The position numbers and the translations under genes were made by a program. Positions 16,349-25,859 of a stretch of 64,000 nucleotides of DNA are shown here, piece after piece; position 1 is the stretch's first letter, and each line of letters begins with the position of its first letter. The stretch comes from Thalassoglobus sp. JC818. GTDB lineage: Bacteria > Planctomycetota > Planctomycetia > Planctomycetales > Planctomycetaceae. Location of the stretch: contig NZ_JBFEFI010000006.1 of assembly GCF_040717535.1 (NCBI RefSeq), forward strand, positions 418,709-482,708, in the 5' to 3' direction. Under the pieces are notes generated by a model. The model was not told the origin of the DNA. It did not search any database and saw only the letters and a program-made list of their open reading frames with translations.

Positions 16349-18082
16349 GTGTCGAAGAACCGATTCGAAGAACTTCTCAGTCTGATTCTTGATGACGATC
16401 TCACCGATGCAGAGATCGCCGAGTTGGTCGAATTGATCTCTCATGACTCTGCTCGATTGCAACAACTCCGCGATCACCTTCGAATCAGCGATCGACTATC
16501 GCAATACGAAGACGAGTTGCGCGACCAAGCGAGATTCTTGTCTGCTCTGGAAGTACGGGCACATGCTGCTGAGGATAGCGAGGACTTCGTCAATCAAGTT
16601 GTCGCGTCCGCTGCTCATGAAGAGAGTAGACAACTTCAGGGAAGCCAATCTCACAGCGGAGCCAAGAATCTTGCCGACTGGGCCCGACTCAAATCGATGA
16701 CCGGTTGGATCATCGCGACGGCTGCGACGTTAGTGCTTATTGCCGTACTTGCTCGGCAGGAAGGACTTCTCGGGCTGAAAGAATCTTCGCTTCTCGTTGA
16801 TGGAGAAATTAGCACCGATCCAGCAGATCTCGACGATGGCGGAGTTGCGGTGCTCACGCGAATCGCCGGGCTGTCCGGAACCGGGACTGATCACTGGGAA
16901 GTTGGGGAAACCATTCCTCCTGGTTCAATGGCATGGGAATCGGGTCTGCTCCAGTTGGAATTCTATTGTGGTGCGACCGTCGTCATTGAAGGACCGGCGG
17001 ACATTGAAATCCTTGATGAGTCTCAAGTCATTTGTCGAAAGGGGCGACTTCGTGCCCACGTTCCGAAACCGGCTCGTGGATTTTCGGTGATCGCTCCTTC
17101 CTTCGAACTGGTCGACCTGGGAACCGAATTCGGTTTGAACGTCCCGGAAAATGGGACCGCTGAAGTTCACGTCTTCGACGGGAAGATCGAACTCTACGAC
17201 GCGGAATCAAACCGCAATCAAGCAACGTTACGAGAGCTGAACGCCGGCGATGCGCTCGCTGTTGAGAGTGACGGAACTTCCAACTCCATTTCCGTCCGAG
17301 ACACCGACTTCGTCAGCCCAGATCGGTTGAGCACACTCACAGACGCGCGACAGCGAGAACGGCTCCGCAACTGGCAGAATTTCCGCGATTCACTTCCGAA
17401 TGACCCGCGTGTCATCGCTTACTTTCCCTTCGACAGAAACGATCACGCAGACCGCCTGCTGGTCGGGCATGGTCCGGACAGCTCGACAGTCGAGGGGGCA
17501 ATTGTTGGGTGTGAATGGGCTGAGGGTCGATGGCCCGGAAAGGCATCCCTGCAATTTAAGCGGCCGGGGGACCGAGTCAGAATCACGATTCCTGGAGAAT
17601 TTGAGTCCCTGTCATATTCCACCTGGATTCGAATTGACGGTCTCGATCGACTCTTCAATTCACTGGTATTGGCAGATGGCTTCAGCGTCAATCAACCACA
17701 CTGGCAGATCAGGCAAAGTGGTTCGCTCGTCCTGGGAGTCCGCCACGCGGTTGATCAATCGAACAGCTACAAGACAGAGCCGATCTTCAATCTTTTCCGG
17801 CTTGGACAGTGGGTGCATCTAGCGACAGTTTACGACGCCGAAAACTCGTGTGTTGTTCACTACGTCAATGGAGAATTAGCAACCCGTCAACCTCTCAAAT
17901 CAGCACCACCAGGGTTGCTAAGTATCGGAAACGCGACGATTGGCAACTGGAGTGCCCCAACCAGTCGACAACCTCGATCGAGTATTCGGAACTTGAATGG
18001 ATGCATGGACGAACTGATTATCTTTGGGCAACCCATCGACGAAGACGAAGTGCGTCGGCTTTACGAAGTCGGACGTCCATAA
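16349..18082 (+). CDS. FecR-domain / LamG-domain membrane protein, probable sigma regulator
   Basis: The 577-residue protein starts at GTG 16349 behind a good site (GAGGGATGAG). Residues 1-100 are a helical anti-sigma-like cytoplasmic part (ELLSLILDDDLTDAEIAELVEL). One membrane helix at about 113-133 follows (TGWIIATAATLVLIAVLA). A FecR-type beta domain is at about 195-290 (YCGATVVIEGPADIEI, VDLGTEFGLNV, VHVFDGKIEL). A LamG/concanavalin-like domain fills about 345-570 (YSTWIRIDGLDRLF, QWVHLATVYDAE, VVHYVNGELA). LamG domains bind carbohydrate or protein ligands. The architecture suggests that an outside glycan signal is passed to the upstream ECF sigma factor; that link is inference from gene order and family knowledge. 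Confidence 0.9.
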   Translation: MSKNRFEELLSLILDDDLTDAEIAELVELISHDSARLQQLRDHLRISDRLSQYEDELRDQARFLSALEVRAHAAEDSEDFVNQVVASAAHEESRQLQGSQSHSGAKNLADWARLKSMTGWIIATAATLVLIAVLARQEGLLGLKESSLLVDGEISTDPADLDDGGVAVLTRIAGLSGTGTDHWEVGETIPPGSMAWESGLLQLEFYCGATVVIEGPADIEILDESQVICRKGRLRAHVPKPARGFSVIAPSFELVDLGTEFGLNVPENGTAEVHVFDGKIELYDAESNRNQATLRELNAGDALAVESDGTSNSISVRDTDFVSPDRLSTLTDARQRERLRNWQNFRDSLPNDPRVIAYFPFDRNDHADRLLVGHGPDSSTVEGAIVGCEWAEGRWPGKASLQFKRPGDRVRITIPGEFESLSYSTWIRIDGLDRLFNSLVLADGFSVNQPHWQIRQSGSLVLGVRHAVDQSNSYKTEPIFNLFRLGQWVHLATVYDAENSCVVHYVNGELATRQPLKSAPPGLLSIGNATIGNWSAPTSRQPRSSIRNLNGCMDELIIFGQPIDEDEVRRLYEVGRP

Positions 18083-18411
18083 CATCCCGAATGACACTGC
18101 TCTGCAATTGTGCAGTGATGTGAGTTCGCTTGACCTCATCAATTCGAAGCAATGATGACAACTCATGAAATGCCGTCGAGAGACTGGAGGATCGCACTCC
18201 TGTCGCGTAACATCCAAACTCGCTTATTGGAACAAGAGACAACCTCAAGACAGAAACGTTGCTATCACGGCGTTCGATCAACAGTCCCTCCCAAGAACAC
18301 AACCACGCCGGCCGTTTACGACCCTACCTCAAAGTAAACCCCACACTTCCTGTCGAAGGAAAACCTGGATTACTTCTGTTCAAAGCCATTCACCAAAAAC
18401 AGAGAAACCAA
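18083..18411. other. Gene-free stretch before the giant heme-protein gene
   Basis: The frame of the downstream gene stays open upstream to 18259, but that extension is basic and proline-rich with no domain character. A short hairpin (CACTGC with GCAGTG at 18100-18122) follows the LamG stop but has no T-run. No other feature is seen. Confidence 0.45.
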
Positions 18412-21400
18412 GTGCATCAAAGAAATCGCCAACGAACGCTGTCACCTTTCCGCAGCCTCGCGGTGAAGGCTGCCTGCATGTTCTTCACATCGCTCAGCTT
18501 CCTGCTTTGCACGGAGGCCCGTTCTGAAGATTTATTTGAATTCCAGAACGATGACGTTGTCGCCATTTTCGGAAACGGGCTGGCAGATCGCATGCAACAC
18601 GCCCCTTGGGTCGAAACGGTGTTGCAGTCGAATCTGAAGGGAATGAATGTTCGCTTTCGAAACATGAGTTTCTCCGGTGATGTCGTTAACGAACGTCCGC
18701 GAAACAAAGGCTTCACGAACGACACCGAGTACCTGCAACACGTCGCTCCAAGCGTCGTATGGATCATGTTCGGTTACAATGAATCTCACGGTGGCCCAGA
18801 AAAGGCTTCTGCATACGAGCAAGAACTCGTCAAGCTTGTCGAAAAGTATCGAGCGCTTCGCAAAGAAGCAGGAGTCGATGCGAGATTCGTATTGTTCAGT
18901 CCGATCGCCTATGAGAACACCGGAAATCGAAATCTGCCCGACGGTGAAGAATTAAATGCTAATCTCAAGGCTTACACGCTGGCCACACAACGTGCTGCGG
19001 AAATCTCAGGGGCAACCTTTGTCGACTTATATACTCCGACTCTTAAGTTATATGAAGCGACTGAAGAGCAGCTGACGCTGAATGGAATTCACTTGAATGC
19101 ACTGGGATACCGCAAGCTTGCTGATGTCATCGCAAAACAGCTTGCAGGCGAGTCATCGGTCGACGAGAAAAATCTTCCGTTGGTCTACGAATCAGTCGAA
19201 GACAAAAACTGGCACTGGCACAATCGCTATCGTGCCACGGACGGGAACGACATTTGGGGTTCACGCTCAACGCTCAGCTTCGTTGACGGACAAACCAACG
19301 CAGACGTGCTCGTACACGAGTTGAAGATGCTGGACCTGATGACGGCCAATCGTGATCCCGTGATTTGGGCAGCTGCGAGCGGAAAATCGATTCAGCCGGA
19401 CGACACTAATGTGCCCTCTCCGGTGACCGTTAAAACCAACGTTGGTGGCGGCAGTCGCAGTTCCAGTGCTGAGAAAGAGGGCAGTACGGATTACCTTTCT
19501 CCAGAGGAGAGCTTGGAGCAAATCAAGATTCCAGATGATTTCGAACTCAACATCTTTGCGTCAGAAGTCATGTTCCCGGACCTGGCCAATCCGGTCCAAC
19601 TTCAAGTCGACGCAAAAGGACGACTCTGGGCTGCCAGCTGGAACTCTTACCCGAAATGGGAACCGGGTGATGATCTCAAAGACAGCTTGATGATCTTCGT
19701 CGACAATGATCGCGACGGCGTCGCTGACGAACGGAAAATCTTTGCCCATGTTCATAACCCGTTGGGATTCGAATTCTGGGGTGGTGGTGTTCTCGTCACA
19801 TCCGGTCCTGATCTTTTGTTTCTCAAAGATACTGACGGAGATGATAAAGCCGACGTCCGCTTTCCGATTCTTCAAGGGTTAGGAACTTCCGACACTCACC
19901 ATGCTGCGAACAATCTGATCTATGGACCTGACGGCGGAATCTACTGGCAGAGCGGGATTTTTCTGGTCCACAATCACGAAACTCCCTGGAAGCAAAACCT
20001 GAGCACAGGTGGTTCGGGGATGTATCGCTTCGATCCTCGGACATTCGCCATCACACCAGTCGCAGCCAACAGCCCCAATCCGCACGGAACGAGTTTTGAT
20101 CGTTGGGGATACTTGTACGCCAACGACGGAACCGGTGGAAAATCGTATCAGGTTCGACCTAAAGGCAACGGTTTCCAGATGCACTCGCTGCTGGAGAAGG
20201 AATTCCGTCCGGTCCCGGCGAATGAAATTCTCTCCTCGGGTCACTTTCCTGAAGAGATGCAGCAAGACTTCCTGATTCTCAACGTGATCGGATTCTTGGG
20301 AATCAAGCAATACGACCTCGATCGAGGAGACGGAGGACGTCGCGAGTACGGAAACGTCTGGGGGACTCCAGTTCAGGAACTTCTAAGCGGTGAGGATCGC
20401 AACTTTCGTCCAAGCGACGCTATTGTCGGAGAAGACGGAGCACTCTACGTTGCCGACTGGCACAACATGATCATCGGCCACATGCAGCACAATATTCGCG
20501 ATCCCAGTCGTGACCACAAACATGGCCGAATCCTGCGTCTGACCATGAAAGATCGACCGCTGCAGGAACCGGTTGCGATTGCGGATCAACCCATTGAAAA
20601 GCTTCTGGAGAATCTCAAGCACCCGGTCGACGGTGTTCGTCATCGCACGCGAGTCGAATTGAGTGCCCGCGATTCCAATGAAGTCATTGATGCAGCCCAA
20701 GCCTGGGCCAAAGACTTTGATCCGAATGACGAAGAAGAAGCCCATCACATTCTGGAAGCATTGTGGCTTCACCAGCAGCACAATGCCACAAATGACGAGC
20801 TACTGGAAAAGCTGCTGAACTCGGAAGTTCCACATGCCGCTGTCGCTGCTAAAACGGTTCAACACTTCTGGACAAAGTTCGACACCAAGCTTGCCTCCGA
20901 CTTCGCCGCTCCACCGGAACTGCACGTGGTGACCTATCGTCCGCCTCGCCATCTCGACCGGAAGTATCACGATTCGTATCGCCGAGGAAGCGAAATCTTC
21001 CAGCGTGAATCACATTGTGCGACCTGTCATCAGACAAGTGGTGAGGGCAACGGAGTTGTCTATCCTCCACTGGTCGGAAGCCCCTGGGTCACCGGCAGCG
21101 AGGAACGTTTGATCAAACTTGCGCTACATGGAATGTGGGGAAAGATGCAAGTCCGAGGCAAGACCTACGATCCTGCTCGAGGTGTTCCTCCCATGACTGC
21201 GTTTCGTGATCTCTTGAACGACAACGAAATGGCGGACGTGTTGACCTTCGTCCGTAATACATGGGGCAACGACGCCTCTCCAATTGAAGCGGAGACCGTT
21301 GCGTCAGTTCGCGCTGCGTCATCGGATCGAACGACCTTCTGGAAGCCGGAAGATTTGGAGAAGCTTCACCCGCTCGAAAAAGAGCTGATGTCTGATGAAG

Positions 21401-21921
21401 ACTTGAAGCAACCGGAAGAGATCAACAACCTGGCTCTCGAAAAGGAACTTCTCAGTCAGCCTCCGGAAGAACTGGCACAGATCGCCTTGGAAGAAGGCAA
21501 TGAACGACGTGGAAAACGGTTGTTCTACACTTCAGCCGCTTCATGTTTCGCATGTCATGATCCACCCGGAAACGCTCCGCGAATGGGACCGGATTTGACA
21601 CAACTCAAGAAAGAAGTGAACCCGGTCGACTGGGTTAACTCAGTTCTGCATCCGTCGCAGAAAATCGACAAGGAGTTTGCTCAGATCAACGTCATGACCG
21701 TCGATGGGAAAGTCGTCACCGGAATCCGAATTTCCGAGGATGACAAAGAAATCGTCCTGCGAAATCTGGCAGCTCCGAAGCCGATTACAATTTCCCATCA
21801 GTCCGTCGATGAGTTGATCGAATCGAAGGTCTCGATGATGCCCGAAGGATTGGTTCGCTCACTCAAGAGCCGTCAGGAATTCAATGACCTGTTGAAGTAC
21901 CTGATCAGCCTCAAGAAATAG
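18412..21921 (+). CDS. Secreted SGNH-like / PVC-type dehydrogenase / diheme cytochrome c fusion protein
   Basis: About 1169 residues if started at GTG 18412; GTG 18463 and ATG 18478 are alternatives that also leave a signal peptide ([15 protein letters not shown]). Residues about 45-245 form an SGNH-hydrolase-like domain, but the GDS serine is replaced (Gly54-Asn-Gly) and the final Asp of the dyad is Asn224 (NGIHLN). Residues about 360-690 are a beta-propeller dehydrogenase domain of the Pirellula/Verrucomicrobium type ([25 protein letters not shown]). HEAT-like helices follow. Two c-type heme sites close the protein: Cys869-Cys872-His873 (CATCH) and Cys1045-Cys1048-His1049 (CFACH). It likely oxidises a sugar or alcohol in the periplasm and passes electrons to cytochromes. 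Substrate unknown. Confidence 0.9.
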   Translation: MHQRNRQRTLSPFRSLAVKAACMFFTSLSFLLCTEARSEDLFEFQNDDVVAIFGNGLADRMQHAPWVETVLQSNLKGMNVRFRNMSFSGDVVNERPRNKGFTNDTEYLQHVAPSVVWIMFGYNESHGGPEKASAYEQELVKLVEKYRALRKEAGVDARFVLFSPIAYENTGNRNLPDGEELNANLKAYTLATQRAAEISGATFVDLYTPTLKLYEATEEQLTLNGIHLNALGYRKLADVIAKQLAGESSVDEKNLPLVYESVEDKNWHWHNRYRATDGNDIWGSRSTLSFVDGQTNADVLVHELKMLDLMTANRDPVIWAAASGKSIQPDDTNVPSPVTVKTNVGGGSRSSSAEKEGSTDYLSPEESLEQIKIPDDFELNIFASEVMFPDLANPVQLQVDAKGRLWAASWNSYPKWEPGDDLKDSLMIFVDNDRDGVADERKIFAHVHNPLGFEFWGGGVLVTSGPDLLFLKDTDGDDKADVRFPILQGLGTSDTHHAANNLIYGPDGGIYWQSGIFLVHNHETPWKQNLSTGGSGMYRFDPRTFAITPVAANSPNPHGTSFDRWGYLYANDGTGGKSYQVRPKGNGFQMHSLLEKEFRPVPANEILSSGHFPEEMQQDFLILNVIGFLGIKQYDLDRGDGGRREYGNVWGTPVQELLSGEDRNFRPSDAIVGEDGALYVADWHNMIIGHMQHNIRDPSRDHKHGRILRLTMKDRPLQEPVAIADQPIEKLLENLKHPVDGVRHRTRVELSARDSNEVIDAAQAWAKDFDPNDEEEAHHILEALWLHQQHNATNDELLEKLLNSEVPHAAVAAKTVQHFWTKFDTKLASDFAAPPELHVVTYRPPRHLDRKYHDSYRRGSEIFQRESHCATCHQTSGEGNGVVYPPLVGSPWVTGSEERLIKLALHGMWGKMQVRGKTYDPARGVPPMTAFRDLLNDNEMADVLTFVRNTWGNDASPIEAETVASVRAASSDRTTFWKPEDLEKLHPLEKELMSDEDLKQPEEINNLALEKELLSQPPEELAQIALEEGNERRGKRLFYTSAASCFACHDPPGNAPRMGPDLTQLKKEVNPVDWVNSVLHPSQKIDKEFAQINVMTVDGKVVTGIRISEDDKEIVLRNLAAPKPITISHQSVDELIESKVSMMPEGLVRSLKSRQEFNDLLKYLISLKK

Positions 21922-22140
21922 AGCACGATACTCGCTGTTCGCCTGATTGAGTAAGTTTTCGCATAAGTTACTCATACAAACTAACGAAAACCAATCCAAT
22001 CAAACTTCGATACTGACTCGCTGCCGCTGTTGTGAACTGACTGAACTTCATGACAGCGGCAGCTTTATCATTGGCATCGAGAGATTGACCGCTCGGTATT
22101 TGAAGAGCACAAAATCAAAACAATTCGGAGTATGTCGACG

Positions 22141-22902
22141 ATGAGAGTTCATCATCAAAAGCTGCAGATTCTATCTGGTCTACTGATGATCATTTTGTTC
22201 TCAGGAGCTCTGATCCATGCGGCCGAAAAGTCAAAGAATTCATCAGAGTCGACACTCGGACTCGCTCCCCCTGAGGGTGCCGTTGTGCTCTTTGACGGTT
22301 CCAACTTCCATGCCTGGGAGCCGTTCTCTTTTCTGAAGATCAATCCCAAGCAGGATCAGAAAGAAATCCAGTGGAAAATTGTTGACGACAAAGCGATGCA
22401 GATCGGCTTCGAACACAATGGCAAGCGACGCAAGCAATTCCTGTCTACGAAGGAACGCTTCCGCGATTACTCGCTGCACCTGGAGTTTCAGTTGCCTGAA
22501 GATGGAGGACAAGGAAACAGCGGAATTTTCTTCGGACCGCTCTACGAAATGCAAATCCTCGACAGTTCGGCAAAGAGACAGCCTGGACTCACAGACTGTG
22601 GATCGATCTATGAAATTGCTTCGCCCGCGGTCAACGCGGCACTCCCGCCCGGAAAGTGGCAAACGGTCGACCTGGACTTTCAGTCAGCACGATTTGATGA
22701 AGATGGTCACCGAATCGAGCGAGACGCAGCCCGAGTTTCGATCCGCCTAAATGGCAAACTGATTCATGACGATGTCGAACTTTCGCTTCGCCGAAACAAG
22801 TATGCAGCATTTCCCGAAGAACCCACGTCGCCGATCGTGCTTCAGGAACACGGCTCACCGGTCAAGTTTCGAAACATCTGGCTGACTGAGAACAAGGATT
22901 AG
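22141..22902 (+). CDS. Secreted DUF1080 (3-keto-disaccharide hydrolase-like) protein
   Basis: The product has about 253 residues: a signal peptide (LSGLLMIILFSGALIHAAE) and one DUF1080 jelly-roll domain. Typical motifs are GAVVLFDGSNFHAWEPF at its start, YSLHLEFQLP, GNSGIFFGPLYEMQILDS in the middle, and SPVKFRNIWL at the end. DUF1080 proteins are concanavalin-like; some members hydrolyse 3-keto-glycosides, others may only bind glycans. Adjacent ATGs at 22132 and 22141 are both possible; GGAG at 22127-22130 is correctly spaced only for the second. It lies 220 bases after the giant heme protein, which belongs to a family often found with DUF1080 in sugar-oxidation clusters. Its TAG stop is the first three bases of a 105-bp repeat. 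Confidence 0.9.
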   Translation: MRVHHQKLQILSGLLMIILFSGALIHAAEKSKNSSESTLGLAPPEGAVVLFDGSNFHAWEPFSFLKINPKQDQKEIQWKIVDDKAMQIGFEHNGKRRKQFLSTKERFRDYSLHLEFQLPEDGGQGNSGIFFGPLYEMQILDSSAKRQPGLTDCGSIYEIASPAVNAALPPGKWQTVDLDFQSARFDEDGHRIERDAARVSIRLNGKLIHDDVELSLRRNKYAAFPEEPTSPIVLQEHGSPVKFRNIWLTENKD

Positions 22903-23004
22903 AGCAAGTTGCTCTCTCTTGTGCACTCGCTTGCACTGCTTCATAAGTTAAAAGGCTGTGCTTGCTCGTGCGAGATCTTGCACACAAAATCAGAAAATGT
23001 TCTG
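22900..23004 (+). repeat. 105-bp structured repeat, copy A (inverted partner at 39274-39378)
   Basis: Read on the plus strand, this segment matches the reverse complement of 39274-39378 at roughly 92 percent by eye and without gaps. Its ends are inverted (TAGAGCA at the left, TGTTCT at the right; perfect TAGAGCA/TGCTCTA in copy B). It contains several hairpins: AGAGCAAGTTGCTCT, GTGCA-N6-TGCAC and CTCGTGCGAG. The left end supplies the stop codon of the DUF1080 gene. The remaining bases up to the next gene at 23286 hold no other feature. Confidence 0.85.
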
Positions 23005-23285
23005 GCTCCCTGCCAGTTTGCTGCATCCACTCAGAAGTCTCGTGAGTGCTGGTCTTTACGCACTCAGAATCAAGGTTTGCAACCCGCTCTCCTCTTTACG
23101 TTTGGCACTTTCCGGAGGAAATCGAGATTTTGCTGTAAGTAATCTCTTCCTCGTGTGACCAATATTCTTAGAAGTGACCTGAAACCCTGCGAATCGAGGT
23201 ATGAGCTCGTGGAGTTCGTCAATTTGACGTGAGGGTGCAGATTCACTGGTGAATGAGTGTCTGTCGCGCCGGGTAAAGGCCGTTC

Positions 23286-23810
23286 GTGGATGATCAAGAT
23301 CAACAGTTGGTGTTCATCAACTGGCTCGAGGAGCACAGCGCCTCGGTCATGAAGGTCGCTCGCGCATACACACTCAACAGCGAAGAGTGCCAGGATTTGG
23401 CGCAAGAAATACTGCTTCAGTCGTGGAGGTCAGTCCCGAAGTTTTCGGGCAAGGCAAGTGCAGCGACCTGGTTCTATCGCGTCGCTCTGCATACTGCCAT
23501 GAACTGGCAACGGAAAGACAAACCTCGACGCCAATATCAACAGCCTCTGGTGGACATGAACGTTCCGGCGGCCAATCGCTCTGATTGCTCGGAGAAACTT
23601 CTGCAACAAGAGATGGTCGAGGAACTCTATCGAGCGATTCATCAATTGCCAAAGACGGATGCGGCACTCGTCCTGCTGTATCTCGACGAACTGAGCTATC
23701 GGGAAATGGCTGAAGTGCTCGGAATTTCAGAGAACCGCGTTGGTGTGAAGTTAAACAGAGTCAAGAAGAAACTCGCGACGATTTTGAACGGAGGTTGCGA
23801 TGAATCTTGA
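23286..23810 (+). CDS. ECF-family RNA polymerase sigma factor
   Basis: A 174-residue sigma factor with region 2 at about 25-90 (EECQDLAQEILLQSWRSV, ATWFYRVALHTAMNW) and region 4 at about 115-170 (DELSYREMAEVLGISENRVGVKLNRVKKKL). The start is GTG 23286 with AAGG upstream. Its last 11 bases overlap the start of the following membrane-protein gene, so both are translated together. In ECF systems such an overlapping membrane partner is often the anti-sigma factor. No sequence likeness to the ECF factor at 15812 is visible beyond the family motifs, so the two probably answer different signals. Confidence 0.92.
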   Translation: MDDQDQQLVFINWLEEHSASVMKVARAYTLNSEECQDLAQEILLQSWRSVPKFSGKASAATWFYRVALHTAMNWQRKDKPRRQYQQPLVDMNVPAANRSDCSEKLLQQEMVEELYRAIHQLPKTDAALVLLYLDELSYREMAEVLGISENRVGVKLNRVKKKLATILNGGCDES

Positions 23811-24996
23811 CGATTATCGACAAGCGTGGAAAGCAGACGAGGCTCAAATGAACGTCACGATGAATACCGACCTTCTGACGGAAGAAGTCCATCGTTCACA
23901 TGACCGCTTTCAGTCAATGATTTATTGGCGTGACTTCCGTGAAGTCGGAGTTTCGCTCGTGATGATCCCCATCTGGCTAGTGATGGGAAGCATGTTGTCC
24001 TTGCCATGGACCTGGTACTTGTCCATCCCAGCGATGATCTGGGTCGCTGGCTTCATCTTCGTTGACCGTTCACGCCATCCGCAAAGACCGAGCCAGCCGG
24101 GCGAACCGCTACTCTTCTACGCGAAAGAGTCGCTCGAACAGACAGAACACCAAATCTGGCTCTTGCGGAATGTCTTTTGGTGGTACTTGCTCCCGTTTTG
24201 CATCTCAATCATGGCATTCTTTCTGAATGTCGCTTGGGATAGCTCAGGTGGCTTTTTTAGTTTTTGCGTGATTGCCGGGATCGGAGCGATCTTCCTCTAT
24301 GTGGTTTATTCGGCAGTTTATCGGCTCAACCAGACCGCTGTGACGGAACAACTTGAGCCACGCCGAGATGATCTTCAAAGGCTGATCGAAAACCTCGAAA
24401 GGGAAACAGACGACGAAAACGCCGGAGACATCATGGAACTCGTGGCTGCGATTTCAAAACCTGCCAACGGTTGTGGGATGTCTTCTGGCTGGCAGAGTTG
24501 GGCAGAAAACTGGAATCAGCTGGTCCCCTCCTGGTGGACAGCTATTGTGATCATTCTACCGACACTGGCGGGAGCATTGGCTGGACTTTACTCGGGGACG
24601 CAGCTCCAAATCCGGGAGATGGGGCCAACTCTGTTTCAAGTCATTGTCGGTGCGGTGATCCCGTTCGAAGTCGTGTTCTTCTCAATCTGCTGGAGATCGT
24701 ACAAACAGCAGAAGGAAGAAATGGTGACCCAAGGCGAAGAAGCTGCCCCGAAGCAAGAGGATGCAGTAGAGGTCGCTCCATCTTCAGACGGAATACAGTT
24801 GCCGAAAGCCCCAGCACTGGTGATTCTGTTCCTCGTGATCTTTCTTGGAGTCATGGCGTTCGTTGCGATTGGGGCGTTTGTTCTTCATGTGAAAGAAGAT
24901 CTCAACGTCCAGAACACTCAAGTGATTGAGCGTTTTGATGACTTCACAGCCCTCCCCGAAAACGGAACTCACACAGCAATACGATTCATGGTTTGA
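23800..24996 (+). CDS. Multi-pass membrane protein, possible anti-sigma partner
   Basis: The 398-residue product opens with MNLDDYRQAWKADEAQ, a short helical cytoplasmic segment that resembles the N-termini of proteins encoded behind ECF factors. About six membrane helices follow, at roughly 48-68, 72-90, 125-145, 150-172, 246-268 and 275-297, with a further helix at 335-358. The loop between the fourth and fifth helices is highly charged. It ends shortly after the last helix with a short outside tail. Overlap with the sigma-factor gene argues for a regulatory partnership. No enzymatic motif was recognised, so the function remains open. Confidence 0.75.
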   Translation: MNLDDYRQAWKADEAQMNVTMNTDLLTEEVHRSHDRFQSMIYWRDFREVGVSLVMIPIWLVMGSMLSLPWTWYLSIPAMIWVAGFIFVDRSRHPQRPSQPGEPLLFYAKESLEQTEHQIWLLRNVFWWYLLPFCISIMAFFLNVAWDSSGGFFSFCVIAGIGAIFLYVVYSAVYRLNQTAVTEQLEPRRDDLQRLIENLERETDDENAGDIMELVAAISKPANGCGMSSGWQSWAENWNQLVPSWWTAIVIILPTLAGALAGLYSGTQLQIREMGPTLFQVIVGAVIPFEVVFFSICWRSYKQQKEEMVTQGEEAAPKQEDAVEVAPSSDGIQLPKAPALVILFLVIFLGVMAFVAIGAFVLHVKEDLNVQNTQVIERFDDFTALPENGTHTAIRFMV

Positions 24997-25023
24997 CGAG
25001 CAACGTCGACGGGCTGTCGAAGA

Positions 25024-25767
25024 TCAACATCCACCTTGCATCTCATGTGTTTCGAGTTCCATAATCTTTTCTCGACAGAGAATCATCCGATCATGATCGC
25101 CCGCCTGTTGATAAAGATCGCGCATTCGGCCGAGGCACTGTTTGCAATGAATCCCAGAGAGTTGCTCATCATCGAAACTTTTGACCAATTCATAAGCTTC
25201 CGGGTGACGGTCCTGGCTCATCAATAGACCAGCGAGCCCAACTCGATAGCGGGCATTTGTCGGATCGAGAGAAATCGCGTGACGCGCGAGCGACTCTGTA
25301 ATCGCTGTTGTTAGTCCAGCACGTGCAACATAGTAGCTCAGCGAGTAATAAGCCTGCGCATTGTCGGGATCTCGTTCAGTTGCTTTTCTGCAGGCATCCA
25401 CAGCCAGGTCCGGTCGTCCAATCGAATCGAGACCTGTAGCAGTTTCGATTAAGAGAGCGACCGAAATGGCAGGATCAGCGATGAGATCGATGAGCAAATC
25501 TCTCGAAAGTTCGTGCTTACCAATTTCGCCATAACCCAAAGCGAGGTAAGTGCGACTTTTGATGCGAAGTGGAATATAGAGACTCGCCTGCTCCAGAGCC
25601 GAAACCGAACTGGGAAACTGGCGGCTTCGATATTGGATCAAGCCCAGCAATTCCCAACCGCGACCATCATGTTCATTTTGATGCAGAAATTGCTTCGTCA
25701 ATTTCCGAGCAGAATCGAAATCGCCCGCTTCGTACTTGATCACCGCTTGTTCAAGAATCACGAACAT
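25024..25767 (-). CDS. Cytoplasmic TPR-repeat protein
   Basis: This 247-residue protein lacks a signal peptide and is built of tetratricopeptide helices throughout. Units are visible at AVIKYEAGDFDSARKLTKQF, LLGLIQYRSRQFPSSVSALEQA, ACRKATERDPDNAQAYYSLSY and HAISLDPTNARYRVGLAGLL. TPR proteins act as scaffolds; no partner is obvious. It lies just downstream of the Kelch gene but behind a strong terminator (25804-25838), so it probably has its own promoter or depends on readthrough. It converges with the membrane-protein gene at 24996, with 27 bases between stops. Confidence 0.85.
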   Translation of the reverse strand: MFVILEQAVIKYEAGDFDSARKLTKQFLHQNEHDGRGWELLGLIQYRSRQFPSSVSALEQASLYIPLRIKSRTYLALGYGEIGKHELSRDLLIDLIADPAISVALLIETATGLDSIGRPDLAVDACRKATERDPDNAQAYYSLSYYVARAGLTTAITESLARHAISLDPTNARYRVGLAGLLMSQDRHPEAYELVKSFDDEQLSGIHCKQCLGRMRDLYQQAGDHDRMILCREKIMELETHEMQGGC

Positions 25768-25803
25768 TCTCCAGCTTCTCAGTCGATCGATCGTTCACTG
25801 CGC

Positions 25804-25838
25804 AAAAAAAAGTGGTTGCGGGAGTTTCCCGCAACCAC
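25804..25838 (-). terminator. Rho-independent terminator of the Kelch gene
   Basis: A perfect 12-base-pair stem (GTGGTTGCGGGA at 25812-25823 with TCCCGCAACCAC at 25827-25838) closes a 3-base loop. An 8-base A-run lies on its left, which reads as a T-run on the minus strand. It sits 22 bases past the stop of the minus-strand Kelch gene. Confidence 0.92.
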
Positions 25839-25859
25839 CAAAGAATCGTTACATGCAGG

